Positions 1 through 15,300 of a stretch of 64,000 bases of DNA are shown here, piece after piece. The notes beneath the pieces are model-generated. The model worked only from the letters and a program-made list of their open reading frames with translations. It searched no databases and had not been told where the DNA came from. The first letter of the stretch is position 1, and every line of letters starts with the position of its first letter. Origin of the DNA: Epiperipatus broadwayi. Its lineage: Eukaryota > Onychophora > Udeonychophora > Euonychophora > Peripatidae. The position numbers and the translations under genes are program-made. The stretch covers positions 2,218,147 to 2,282,146 of the forward strand of contig JAQFVV010006311.1 in NCBI GenBank assembly GCA_028023455.1. The letters run 5' to 3'.

Positions 1-219
1 TTCTTCATTATAACAAAATTTCAAACACTCAAAATGGAGAGATCAAGAAAAATTGTTAGCAGTATGAGATAATTAACTTTCATTTGAAAATGTAAAATTT
101 GAAAAGTATAAATGTAATAAATTTATATCATGTTTATAAGTTTAAACAACTTTCATATTAAGTTCATACTGTAATATAAAAACTTCTATAATGATAAAAC
201 AAGAAAAGTTTATACAAAC
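1..219 (-). other. WDR36 intron 8 (partial)
   Basis: AT-rich intron sequence following the exon 8 donor. I see no exon or element here. Confidence 0.7.
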
Positions 220-340
220 CAGCACTTAAAATATTTTTTCCATTTAAGCCATAAAAACGAATATAATTAGGGGGTGCAGCATGTCCTTCTTTGACTTTCA
301 GTAAACGTCCACAACCATCCACTTTATCAAAAATCCACAT
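220..340 (-). CDS. WDR36: WDR36 coding exon 8 (last exon in window)
   Basis: The exon is 121 nt after a ATCATTTCAG acceptor. It encodes MWIFDKVDGCGRLLKVKEGH, then AAPPNYIRFYGLNGKNILSA plus one base, before the donor GTTTGT. Human reads IWIFDGPTGEGRLLRFRMGH, APLTNIRYYGQNGQQILSA. The rest of the protein, beginning at the segment equivalent to SQDGTLQSFS, lies outside the window. Confidence 0.94.
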
Positions 341-3300
341 CTGAAATGATAACAATTCATAATATATAATATAAATGTAAATTAGTAATATAGTAAAACA
401 AAATAAAATATTACAATATGTACAATATTATGTATAATACTTTTTTATTACGGGAGTAAGTTTTATGGATAAGTGCAAATCATTCTTTCATTAAAAAAAA
501 AAAAAATTATGTAAAATTGGATATATAATTTCAGAGCAAATATACAATGGCTTAATAAAGATCCAGAAGTGTAGTTAGTAAATTAAAATATATAAATATA
601 TCAATAGTGAAATAAGTTTGTATTTTTTTAACACTAAAATGTTTCTTTATTACAATTTGTGAAAATCATAAAAGGAAGTGGGGATTTAGAATTTTTAATT
701 GTAAATTGGGTTTATATTAATGAACTCCAAAATACTTATCAGATACATAGATACAATTAAATGTATGGTGTACAAGAAATACTTCATTATCAGTTATAGT
801 TTCATGTTTTCTATTTTTAAATTTATAATTTACTACATTAAAATTACATTAACAATAATTTAAATCTTATATCATAAAAGGAAAAAATAAGGGCAAACTA
901 AAAGATCAACATAAAAGCAAAACACACGTTTAGCATCTAGGAATATTGACCACCATATTATGTATGATTAACATAAACAGGCACAAGAAGGATTTCTGTT
1001 CAAATTTTTCTTAAACTATTATCTAAAAATATAATCTAAATAACTATACAATTATACATAAAAAACCTTCTGCCTTAAATCCTTTTACAGAAGTGCAAAT
1101 AAAAATCAATAGAAATAATATGATAAAATGAAAAAATGATAAAAAATTTATAAAAAGAAAATATTTTATTAAAAAATGTACAAATTTAATTTCTTTATCT
1201 AATATCTGTTTAAACTGCTTTGTTGAAAACATTTTATTTTTTTATTTTTAATTCAAAGTGCACAGAACTGTTATAAATCACATTCATTTTTAAATTAAAA
1301 TAATATTCATAAGCAATAGAAAGAAATGGATTATAAAAATATTATAATTTTTCTGTGAGATCTGAAAATTACAGAAGTATTTTTCAGAAAATGAAGTATA
1401 CATTATCACAATCATCAAAAAAACAAAAAAATGGAAAGTTACTAAGCCATCAGTTCTGCTCATACATATGTATATGATATATATAGCTACACATACATTA
1501 TTATGATTTCTATTATTGAAAAACTCTCAAATTGTGAGCATATAGTTTTTAAAGTTTTTATTAGGCATATAAATTAATGTCATCCATGTAGAAAGTATAA
1601 ACATCTAAAGTATAACAAATTTAACAAAAATTATTACTGAAAACTTGTAACTAAATTCAAAGTTTAGATAATGGAAGATCTTGAAAAATGTTGGATTCCT
1701 CCATTATTATTCTTAAAAAATATATTGTTTGCATAAAATTACATTAAAATTAAAAGGAAAAAAAAACTACTAAAATATGGCAAAAATCATTTAAAAATGA
1801 AAATATTAACTTCTAATAACAGAAAGAATCGAACATGTCTCCTTAAAAATATTAATAAATTCTTGGCTAGTTATTATATCATTGATCCTACATTGTAGAT
1901 TTCAACTCCAGTATTCTTGACAAGCTGGCTAACAGAAATTGAAAAAAATTGAATCAAAGATTGGTGAAGCTAATAAAACTTATTACAAGCAGATGGCAAA
2001 GGTGACTGCCTACTTTATATTCTTCTCTGCATATCTTAATGTAATCATACTTACTAGATAATAATTACATTCTTCCTCCAATAATTTTTATATGTTTAAA
2101 AAAAGAAAAAAAAGAAAAATAGTTAGTGAAGGGGCATTTTAGAGAAGAGAGAATCCTCTCCTGCAAATTGAAATATGGTAACAGCACTCTTTCTCCACTA
2201 ATCTGTATATAATACATAATAACTTTACTCACTTCTTTAAACATATGAAAGTCATTACATTTACAAAATAATAGCTAAGTTTTACTATCAAAAATTTTGT
2301 AAAAAATATCAAAAAGAAAATTATTTCTGTGAATATTGGAACCATGACTACAAGATACTTTCTAAACTTGAATTTAAATATGGCAACATCTCTATTTCAA
2401 CACCAATGGAATATTATTTTGAAACTAATTAAATGCAGTAATTTTTTTTAAGTATAAAATGATACAATTGACTGCTACTTATATCTGTATAGATTTAGAT
2501 ATGAATATGTGCATATATTTGTTCTTTCTTTCAACTGTATTGTTTATGAAATTCACATTAAGTATTGATAATTTATTATATTCATCATATACTCCATTGA
2601 ACATAACTTTTTAAAAAATATATTACTATACATTTGTATTTTCAAATTATAATTTATCAAAGTTATGATTAAAACAAAAAGTATTGACTGATCTAATATT
2701 TATGTTTTTTTATTGGAAAAAAAGATTATTCTCAGAAGTTTATTTTATTTGTATATCTGGCTACTTTGAAAAAAAATATTTATATAAGTAATTTTATTTT
2801 TGATAATTCGTAATTATGAATTTTTTGAAGTAAATCATTATATATATTTTTAATCATAATTTATAAAAATGATCATGATGCTGCTCTAAGAATTTAGTTT
2901 TAAAACTTATGTATAAAAATTTAGAATTTAACAAGCATAAAATTAATAATTTTTGCCTAAAGGTATGTGATGATGGTATATTAGATGTGATAATTTGTTG
3001 GACTATTTCCATCGTCTATCAGTAAATGTTGAATGTATAGAAAATTTTAAACTTTATTTAAACTTTTCAAAACAAACAACTTGTTAATGTTGTCTATTTG
3101 TGTGTTATTATTATTATGAAAATCGCTATCTTAACCCAATCCGTAAAAAATTAACTAATGTGATGATAAGAATATAGAGATTAAAATAAATAGAATCATT
3201 TTTCAATACATAAAAAATAAAAATAAATTTATAAATAAATTTTATTCTAATAACTTTTTTAAAGCTTGCGCTCGCCAATGATCATTATTCAAATGTCATG

Positions 3301-6300
3301 ATATTATCATATGAAATAATTTTCAAACAAATGTCTCTCTTTTAATTGAGTAAGATCATTAAAAGTTCTTACAATAATGAAAAGGAAAAAAATAAAATTT
3401 TTAATAATTTAACTTTAAATTCTTATTTCCAATTAATATTGCTGCTTTAATGGCTTCAATCATATGGAATATTTGTTTACACACATTTGCCAAGTATGAC
3501 TAATAAGAATTGATGTGAAAAAAAAACAAATTTAATATATTAAGAATTGCATGGTGCCTTTCACATAAAAGTATAAGTAGAAATAATCTGCTTAATATAG
3601 ATATCTAATGTGGAACAGTTGATATTAGAAATATTTCATTTTCTTGGACACTTCTTATATAGAAATATAATATCAAGTGTAACCTGTAAGAATTGATGTG
3701 ATAGAAATTGAATATTTTCTGTAATAATTAAGAAATGTGTAACAATTATTTGTAGAAAAATGCGTTTAATATACCATACCTACTAATGAATTCTTTTCCA
3801 TTTATTACTATAATATCTTTTCAACTGTTTAATAAATAATGTCAGTTCTATTTTTAGTCATTTTATTTTATCTTTCTTGGGGATTTAAATTTGTATATAA
3901 CATTATTTAATTTACTCTATATTTTTACAATGCAGCTAACATAAAATTCTGCTTTGGGTGTAAAATTAATCCCGAACTTTTAAAACGAATGTCATTATTA
4001 GAAGATGTTAAACCTTAAGTATCAGTTTATGTATTGTTGCTATTACCATTTTTTTACAATCCTTATTCAGAATTTTACAAAAATTTTAAAAAGACAATAT
4101 CCATGCATTTGAAATCACAGATCTGGAGATGACAAAAATTTTTAAATCTCTCCTGGATTTTCTGTCAAGATTGACACACAAAGAACTGAATAAGCAATAT
4201 TAAACAACAGTCCTCTATATCTGTGATTTCTGTATCACCAATTTCAGTCATCTGGTTCAAAAAAACATTATATAAAAAAATTATTTTAATTTTTTAGTGC
4301 AACTATTAGGCAGTGCAATCACAAAACAACCAGAGTATTCACAATAATACTTTTTACATCTCACACTATGAAACTCCTACTTTATTAAAGCATTCAAACT
4401 CTGATGAAAACTTAAATATTGATTTTATTATCTATAGTTTTCTACATGTATAAATATTTTTTTACATACTGAATGCTTATTGAGACGAATATTGACCATT
4501 TTTTCAGATTTTTACTAAAACAATCAATGAAATATAAACAAGGCATTTTTTCTAATTTCAAAATTAAAAAACTGTTCTTTTTCAATGATTTTGCTTGAAT
4601 AAATTAAATTGAATTATTGTATTAAGACACCCCTCCTGCCAAGGCATCTAATTGTAATTAATCATAATTATTTTTTGGTAAAGAAGAATTTTTTAAAAAA
4701 TTAATTTTTCTTTAAATTTTTTAAATTTGTGAATATATATTAAAAACATATAATTTATATGATTTACTATCATTTCCAAATTTTCATATCCACAAAAAGG
4801 TTTGGAACCAAATGTTGTGGATATAGAAAGATTAACATATAGAAATTAAGTATTTAATTATTAAATTAACATAAATAGTTATTACTTAAAACTATATTTT
4901 ATAAAAAAAGTAAATAAATTGAAAAAATCAATCTATCATTTATTTTTACTTTAATAATTCTTATTTATAACTTTGATTTTTAATTCAACAGACCTGTAAA
5001 CATTTTGAGTTTTTCAAAAACAATAAAATCATATTAAATTTATTTTTATTATAATATATTTTTAAATATTTAACATAAAACAAATGAAAAAATTACTATA
5101 AAATTTTTAAAATGATTTTAATAATTAAAAACTATTAAAATTTAAAACAAGAAATGATAGTAAAAATTATCATATTTCGTTAATATGGACTTTGTTTAAA
5201 AATGAAATTCTGTTTAAAGAAAAAATTTAAAGATATAATTAAATTGCATAAATATTAAGCATAATATATAAAATGTTATTGTTCTGAGTGTTTATTATTT
5301 CATTTTGAAAATAAGTGTATTTTTTAAAAAATATATTAAAAAAAAACAATATATATAAATCTACTTATTCCATTATTAATACACAACAATAATAAAAATT
5401 ATAGAAATAATAAATTTTGAACTTTCAATAAATTATCATCATTATAATGCTAATGCTTGACCTTAAGAGTGTTGTCAGGAGAGGATGTGACTAGAATTGG
5501 TTCAGACTGTAAACATTTCATTCCTGTAACCGAACCATAATGAGCATTTCTCATTTGACCACTGATTTGTCTTTTTTCCAAATCCCATAAAGCCAGATGG
5601 CCAACTGGACTTCCAGTTATCATAATAGGTTCACCATCTGAAATTATCATCATAAAGAAAGTACAATAAATTTAATATATTTTATACTACAATATCCTTT
5701 TTTTTATATATTCAAAATACACTCATATGTATAGATGTACATATTCATGCTTAAAAAACATACTTTGATTAAATGAATCTTTACAAAAGTATAAAAATCA
5801 TTTTATAAATAGCTGGACTGAAAAAAAAAACAAATAATCTTGAGATCAACAATTAAACTTGAGATCAACAATTAAAACAAAAAAAAGAATTTAAGATGCA
5901 ATATCAGCAGAGGACTAAAAATGTGAAAAACAAAAGAACCAAATAATAAAAACAAATATGGTTTCTGAAAAATTTTAAAAAATCTTAAAAAAAAAAAGCT
6001 TTAAAAGATATAAAAAAAAAGCTTTATAAACAAAGTTTAAATATTTAGCATTAAAGAGAGTTCTTTTCAAAATACACATTGTATTAAAATTCATATTTTT
6101 TTGGCCATTCTTTTATTCTTTATATTTTAGATTATTTTCACCAATGATAATCTAGAATATCATTAGATATTTTATACAAGATGACCAATATTGTTACATT
6201 TGAAGCACTTAAGTCTTCTTTCACAATTTACAGAAGTTATATAAATGCAATTTATCAACTCTATTTTGAACAGATTTTAGCAAAAAACTTTTTATTGTAC

Positions 6301-9300
6301 AGATATGTATACACAATCTTATGTTTCATCTGTCCTGCAGTCTTCTTCAGAGCTGCAATAAAAAAAAAAAAAAAATCCTAGTTTCAAACAAAATGGCTGT
6401 AGTGTTTTTTTTTATTGCAGCTCTGACAAGACAGTCAAAATGTAAGATTGTGTGTATATATATATGTACAATAAAAAGTTTTTAGCTAAAAAGTGTTCAA
6501 AGTAGAGTAGATAAATTACATTTATATAAGATATTACAGCAAAATAAAAAAAGGGGTAAATTTGGTAATATTTGGGAAATGTATCAAAGCAATTTGCCTT
6601 TATTTAACACAATACTAAAATTCTCCATATTTAATGTAATTTCAAATAATAATAATTGTTTCATATATAGAGTTTATCATCTCTCTCTAGATCATCTATT
6701 AAGAATTGCTTGTTGAAAATGATATGTGAATAACTTTGATATCTGAATCTGTCTATTTTGAATCATGTAAATTTACTATTATAATCAATACAATGATAAT
6801 TCTATATGAAATATACTCCTGCATACAGTCATAGTATATAATTTTATGCAAGAATTTCCATTGTTATAAACTAAAAATTATTTGCAATAACAAGACATCA
6901 TATTTATCAAATGAATTGATACTTTATTAACTTAGATATGTTATATAAGAAGGTTCAAGAAATAAATCTTTGGTTAGATCTAGCATATCCTTTATTATAG
7001 ACATCTGTGAAATGATAGTGTATGAAAGGCTGATTACCAATATCTATTCATTTTGATAAAATTTTTGAATGATAGTATTTAATATTCACTTTAATTATGT
7101 AATTGTTGTTAACTGGCCTAGAAAAATATATTGTTACATTTTTATTTACAACTGTCAGTACTTGTTAATTAGCCACTGTACAACGCTTGGTGGTGCTGTT
7201 TGTGCAAAAACCTTTTAATAAAATGTTTTCGGGCTAGGACAAAACAAAACACTTCTTCTTTTTAAACGGCATATTTCTGTGTTTTTGCACAGTAACAGAG
7301 CCACCAACCGATATACAGTAGCTAATTAAACAGTATCCACCTGTCAAACTCACTCCATTCACAACTTTGACACCATCCACCTCAAATAAATACAATAATG
7401 ATTATTACTAATCATTTACTAAAGTAGAGATTATCTCTAGAACAGATATAAACTTTAAATCTCAGTTAAAGATTAATATATATGATTTCTTTTTAATTTT
7501 AAACCTACACACACACGGAGTTATTCACCTTTCTCTCTTTCCCATGTGTAATATCTTTATAGATATATTAAACAACCTCCATACTTCCCCATTCTTTTTA
7601 AACTCATATAAAGATACAATAAAAGACAAAGGTGGATGGTATCAAAGTTGGGAGTGGGGTGAGTTTGATAGTTGTAAATAAAAAAGTAACAGTTTATTAT
7701 AGTAAACTGTTACTTTTTTATTTACAACTGTCAACTCCCCCCACTCCAAATTTCAACCACCCACCTCAAAAAAAATAGATAAATACTCTTCATATAATAG
7801 AAATATATATGAGAGATGGTGACCCAGGGCAACTGATGAGTGTTGGTTCAGCATGAAATGCATCTTGGGGGTCATTTATCTTTTATTGTATCTTTATTTA
7901 TATGAATTTAAAAAGAATGGACAAGTATGAAGGTTGTTTAATATATCTACAAAAATATATTGCTGATGGAAATGTTAAAATCTGAATTTTTATTTGAGTG
8001 CTAACTTACTATTAAATAAAAATAGCTATTTCAAATTTGATAACTGATCCTTTTAAGTTAATTTTAGTAAATTTATTACTTGAAGACCTTGAATAATTAG
8101 TTGCAATTAAAATAAGATAAGACTTATTATAAAAATCAATTGTTTGTAATGTTAAAATCTAATTCAATTTTATCTGTCAATTCAAACAAACAAAAACAAA
8201 ATAAAACTATAACTGCTAGTCAATAGAAATATTGAAGAGAAGCTAAAAAAATAATTTTGAAACAATGCAATATAACATTCAATCCAGAAGTACATGAAAA
8301 TCAATTATTACAAAGTCAAAACTCTTTTTTTAATTATTTTTTATGAGTACAACTAAAAGATAGTGAGGGGTGGGGAGTTGGAGTAAGGTTGAGATTTTTT
8401 AAAATTTTGGTCTAATTTAAAATTAGTATTTATTATGATTTTAAAATTAAAAATAATAAAATAAAAATCTAAAGAAATTAATCAGTCTTATATAAAAAAA
8501 AAAGAATTCTTATGATAAAACTTATAACAAAAATGGTTTTGAAATATATTTTTGCTAAATAATAAATATGTAGAGTCTTGTTATAGGTGATTATATTTAA
8601 GGTAATTCTTTTCAATTTAATTCTTCAAAAAAAAAAAAAAAAAAACATTTAATTACATTAATAATAAATCTAAATATAAAAACGTGTTATTTGCATGTCT
8701 GGATTCAAAAAAAAAGAAACTATAATACATAACAAAATTATAATTAAATCTCAATTAAAAAAAAAAAAAAAGACTTATTGGATTGAAAATATTAGCCAGG
8801 TAAATATTGCAACAAATAATTTATAATTAATTTAATATTTAAAATACCAAAATCTTTTACAATTGATAAACTTACAAATCTAATTACACTCAAAGTAAAA
8901 CTTTCTTCAATTATTAATCCAAAACAAAAAAAACATTTGTATAAATGATAAACATCATAAATAATAAATAAAGCTAATCCTAAGATGATGAATGCATTAA
9001 ATACCACTTTATTACTTTTACTGGTCAACTTTCATGCTTATTGAAAAAATTAATATATTATTGCAACTTTAATTTAAATTTATATGATTTATTTTTGTCT
9101 TTTTTATGCAGATCTTTTATTATTCAAAATTTACTACTAAATAATAATTTCTTATCTCACTACTGGTTTCTACAATACCTACAAGATGACCTTCAAAAAT
9201 TTCTAGTCATTTTTGTTAACTGATGAATGATATTTAAATATAAAGTTCATAAATTTTTATCAGGATATGACATTAAATATTTGCCCAGTAATACTCAGAA

Positions 9301-12300
9301 TTTTCCAATTTTTTTTTATTCATCTATTACTGTATATATATATATATTACCTAATGAGCTTGCAAATAGCTCATAACAAGCTTTTCAGAATATTCCTAAC
9401 CTCAGACTGGTTTCTGCTATTGGGGATATTCTGAAAAGCTTGTTAAGAGCTATTTGCAAGCTCATTGTATAACATTTGTGAAACAAGCTTGTTAATTAGG
9501 TCATGTGATGTAGGACTTGATTTCTTTGTAATATATATATATATTGTGCCCTTTTGTATGGGTCACCATTTAAGTTTTGTGCTAATCTAGTAGAAAATTT
9601 TAAATTTAAAAGTATTTTAAATGTGTGATGTTGACTTTGCTTGTGGTAATGTTACCATAAGTTTAATTAAAGCAATCTATGAGTATTTGATATGTGAATT
9701 GTGTTGGTATTGAGAAGATATTTAAAAAATGATGATGATTATGATGTAATACTGCATTAATAAATTTAATAACAAATGTTTGAAGCTAAAGTATTTAAAA
9801 GACAAGTTAAAATTAGACAAAGATATTTATTTAGTTTAAAAATATATGTTAAAAATGAATAAAAATATTTTAATTATTGTAAGTACTTAAATGAAAGACT
9901 AATATTTGATTTTAATAATATTGGATAATTATTTTAAAATCTATTATAATATCTTATTTATTTTAAAAATATTTATTTTAAAAAGCATTGTAGTTATTTT
10001 TAGCTATGAGTCTTGTGTTATAAAAAAAAGATGTTGTTAAATTTACACAAGCGCTGGAAGTTGTCTAATAAAGTTGCATAACTATTTTACAAAATTATGT
10101 TGTGAAATTTATAAATAATAGTGAGTTATCACGAGATTTAAAATAAAGTATTAATGTAGAATATTAAATCTGATTTTTAAAAATATTATTTTAAAATATT
10201 ACGTTAAAAGTTTAGTTTATTTTAAAATGATCTTATAAAGTTAAGTTTAAATTAGTGAGAAATAATATTTAAAGAATGTTTAATAGATTTAAATAAAGAT
10301 AAATATTGTTTTAAAAGAATTTGATAAAATATTAAATATTAAATAAGTCTATTTATTTTTAAAGTGTTGATAAATATATAGAAGTTGTTGTTTAAAGACC
10401 AATCAGTGAGGGCTTCCCTATAAAAGATTTTGTTGAGGGGGCCTCTCTGTAATTAAATTTCTAAGTTAATCGGCTATTGAGAAAATAGCCAAGTAAATTT
10501 ATAAAGCCTTAAAATCAGTTTTAAAATCATAAGAGTGTTTGTATATAATTTTATAAAAGTTTAAAAATGAATATGTAGTATTTAATATTCCCTATTAGTC
10601 TCCAATATCGAAACTCAATTTATACAATGATCATGGAAACGCATGTAGAAATATATCAGAAATTATGCAAAAAGTAAGGATTAGTACAGAAAACTATAAG
10701 ATGGGAAAAGTATTTGGACTATAAATAGTTTTAAAGTTAAATTACTTTGTCTGTTATTAATAGTTTTAAAGAAATAAAAATATTCTGTGAAAAAGTATTT
10801 TGACAAATTATAGAAGTAAAATATATCTTAAGGAGTATAAGGCTTATTTTAAATAAATATTGTTGTTAAGTCTTTGTGTTAAAAGACTAAATATTGCGTT
10901 TAAAGGCAATAGATTATAAATATGATTATTTAAATCGTAGTATAATAATGCTATATTGAATAATCAAAATATAGATGAAGAAATTAATTCTTACCTGAAT
11001 ATGTTTATAAAAAGTAATAAGAGTCCAAACTAAATTAAATTAGACATTGATTAAAAATTCAATAAATAATTTATAAACTATAAATAATTTAGAAAAATAA
11101 CTTTAAACATAATCATGAAGTCCAAAAGAATTATAAAATATTTTATTATTTGTTTTCTTACTGGAACTATTTTTAAAAAACTTATCTTTTATTATAAATT
11201 CAAGAAAGATTCAAGGACGAAATATGTTCTATTGCTTTATACAGGTATCTGTTAGCTTTTATGGTAGAAAAGTCTCGTGAATAATATAAATTTTTATTTT
11301 ATTTATTTAAATAAAATAAAATATTATTAAACAAAAAAGTAGTAGGTACTATAAAAGTAACTAAAAATAATATAATAATTAATTATAAATATTTTATAAT
11401 AATATAAATATTTTAGTGAATGTTATGAGTATGAATGTGTATTTTTTTGTTTTCTGAAGTCAAATTCGAAGCTACTGGATAGCAAATGGACATTATTATT
11501 ATTGTGTAAAAATTGTATAATAATTTTGATGAATTTAATATGTTTTCTTTAGATCAACTAAATATTATGTTTTGTGGGATGAATGTGTAGATATTTTAAG
11601 AAAACATACATTATATTGGCAACGAATTTTATTAAAATATGCATAAGTTTTGAATTATAACATCAAATGATACCATTACATAAGAAGCTTAGAAATAATT
11701 ATATGATTCTTTAGTAAATAATTTTGTATTTTATTTATGCTAGTACTAAAATGATGTTTATTATTTATCTTAATAATTATTTTTTTTTTAATTTAAAAAG
11801 GATTTTAAAAGTCTATATTTTTTTATATTTTGTTTTATTAAATAAGTTAAGTTCTTATGGGTAAAGCTTATATTTGGATTGAAGTTTATTAAGTATAGGA
11901 TGTAGTATAGGTAATTTGGATATAATATTTTATTTAAAGTTGTGTTTGTTTTCCGGAAATTTTAGATAAATTTAGAGGTGTTTTATAAATAAAAGTATTA
12001 GAAAGGATTAAAGAATCAAGTAAAGTATGATTTTTACTGAAAGAATCTAAATTTATCTAAGGTAATGTTTTATGAATTTGAAATTGATAAATGATTTAAA
12101 TAATAGTATTTGAAAGTAAGTATATATGATATTTATAAAAATATAAGGATTACTTAAGTAAAGTATAAGTAATAATTATTTGTTTTTAATTAAGATATTA
12201 ATTTTATAAAGTATTGAATGTAATATAAAGTAAATATATGATAATACATTATAAATGGTAATACAATTAATGTAGTATTTAATTAGTAGAGTTCATTGTT

Positions 12301-15300
12301 TCTGCTAATAAATAATTTTGATTATTATTATTTGTATGGAAGTTTATTAAATTTATTTTAATCTAAGTTTTGAAATATAGATATTATTAGTATAGATTGA
12401 AGAGTGTATAATTGTTATTAGAATGAATTAGTAAAATATAAACTTCTGATATTTGTATTTTTATTTTATTTTGATTTATTTTCTAATTCTAAATGTATAG
12501 TGTAAATAAATTTTATTTGAGTTATTGTAAATAAATTTGTTAATTTGTTTTAAAAGTGTGTCGAGTTTCATTATTTTTCCACAGTATTTTGATCAGATGA
12601 TTTGAAATAAAATAATATTTGCAAAATTAAATTTGTTATTATTACTTAGAATTGAATAATATTTGTTATATTATTTTATAAGAATTGATTGAAGAATAAA
12701 TATTAAATGGTTAAGATGATTATAATGCAATTATAGAATACATATTGTTTATTGACAGATTATTAAGTATAAGATTTTTGATCTATTTTAAAATGAGATC
12801 ATATGAAATAAAAATATTATGATTGTTTATTCATTTAATGATTGATTATATCATAGAATATATGAGATTAAATTCCTCTAAGATTAGTATTATTTTTATT
12901 ATTATTTAAATAAGTTAAGTGTATTTAAGTTTGATATAAATCACATCATACTTATTTAATGAGTTATTATTATTTTAAAACATCTTAAAAGAACTGAGAT
13001 TATTTAATTATATTTTAAGTTAAAAGTTAGGAATTATTTTAGTATTATTGAAGATACTTTATTTTATTAAAAGTATAAGAATGCTATAGATGTAGTGGTA
13101 GATGATAAGGTAGTGGTAGTATTCTTATGCATTGAGAAGTATCTTGGGGGATATTGACTCAGTGTAAATCTGCTTATTACTTTGTAATTTACTTCAGTTA
13201 TAATGTTATTAAATCTTATTTAATTAGTATAATCTAGAACTATATTGATTTTGATGATTGATAATAAATTTAATTAAGATATGATAATATAAAAGTATAT
13301 TCAAGATAGATATGCAAATTTTAATGAAGCATAATAATGTAACTGAGCTAGTTGTATTTTAAACTATTTTATATATCAAGAAGTAAGGGTACAATATATA
13401 TATATCTTTGTTAAGCTATGTAGATTAATTCATGATTAGTTATTTATCATTTGTATATTTATTTAGTAGAACAAATACCAAATACACTTGTGTCTCTTTT
13501 TTGTGCAGATTTTTTTAATGCGATTTTGAAGTTTTGCGATTCATGTTTCTTCTTCATATCTTTTTATGTGGTTTTCTTTTATGTGATAAAAAAGTTCATA
13601 TTTCATTTAAAATCGGGATTTGTTTTATATACACGCATTAAATTTTACATATTTTCAATGCCTGTTGGAAAAAGGTTTGGCAATAAATTTAGCTACCGTA
13701 GAAGATTTAGAAAAAGATAATGAAACAGAAGTGGAACCTGTTCGTTTCACAGCAAAAATGATTCGAGAAAGTCTTCAACTTTCTAATCAATTGAAAAATC
13801 ATTTTCTTATTAAAGACATGGAATTATGAACTAAATTCCAATAAGAACTATATAGTTGTATGTCTGTGTTATGTATGTGTATGTTTATATTTTCTTTTAT
13901 AAACATATATACATGGAAAAACTTTTAGACAGAAAAAAGTTACAAGTAAAAATATTTAAAAACTTTTAATTACTACTTAAAAAGAATGTATCTTTAAAAG
14001 TTTTTAAATATTTTTACTTGTAACTTTTTTCTGTATAAAAGTTTCTCCATGTGTATAAAAGAAAATGTAACCAGTAGTCATTATTAACAGCCTCGTGGAA
14101 GCATGTTATATATATATATATAGTTGCACTCATGGAAGTGCATTCTCTAACAGCTAGACCCGGCAGTCTGGATATCGCAAGCTTCATAAACAATTAGTAA
14201 AATCATCATCTCAAAGTTTAATTACCGATTACATTGTCGACAGAAAACCAGTAACACAGCACGAGACTGAAGTTGGTGCTAATTGTATTTCCTCTTGCGA
14301 CGAATCTGATGTCTTATCAGTTCACAAACGAACTACATATTGTCAAATAGCGATGATTAAAATATGTATGAAAAAATGTAAAATAAATTACGCATAAAAA
14401 CATATTGTTTTGAATAAAATTAAATAGTTGATAAAAAGAAGTAAAAAAATTTCTCTTGTATCAATTTTTTTCAAATATTTGAAATTTTTTATTAGTCATA
14501 CTTTATTTCCTTTTTTTTTTTTAATGCAAATTTTAAAGTAATTTTACCTTGTAGCTTTGGTTTTATGCAACTATTGAAAAATTATGGAACATTTTCAAGT
14601 TAAGTTAAATCTATTTTTGTGCAATTTTTTTATCTACCCATAAATCTATTTTTGTGCAATTTTTTTAATGTGGGTTTTCTGTGGAACCTATCTACCATAT
14701 AAATGGGCCCAGGTGTATTGCAAACAAATCATAAAACAATGTAAATAAGTGTTTCTATAATGATCCATTTACTTATTTTTATTATACAATGAACTTATTT
14801 TTAAGATATAGTATAATAACTTAGTCTAAATAATTATTTTAATGAACATTGTTGAAATGTTGACCAAAAAATCATTTGTGAAATCTTTCATTCATACAGA
14901 ATGCTGACTTTTACCTATATATGAATATATTATCCACAAAGAAAATGAGAGCTGATATCCAAGATTGTTTGGAAAGAAAACATAGGCATCTTTATTAGAA
15001 TTAGAAAAGAATGAGGTAAGTAAATTATACAATATATCAATTATAATTTAGACATAATTACAAGTGTATCAAAGAAATGTCTTTAAAAAAGATGTTCCAA
15101 AGTTTCTCCTAGTAGATGACATCAAAAGAATTTTATGAGAAGAAAATTTTATATTAGAGCTCTATGAAAAATTAGAAGTCTAAATTTTTAATATACTTTG
15201 GATAAGTATACTATCCAAGGTAAAAAATTATTATAGAGAACTTTAGTTATGATTTAATTTTGAGAGTTATGCAAGTACTAATGGTACTGCATATTGAAGT

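Noticed and set aside
8792-9028. Hydrophobic 78-codon open frame on the minus strand
   Set aside because: Low-complexity AT-rich translation with I, F, L and Y bias, no domain, inside WDR36 intron 6; expected by chance.
13451-13720. 89-codon open frame ending in basic residues (SYRRRFRKR)
   Set aside because: The basic end is an out-of-frame reading of the transposase-like relic that starts at 13659; the upstream part is low-complexity.
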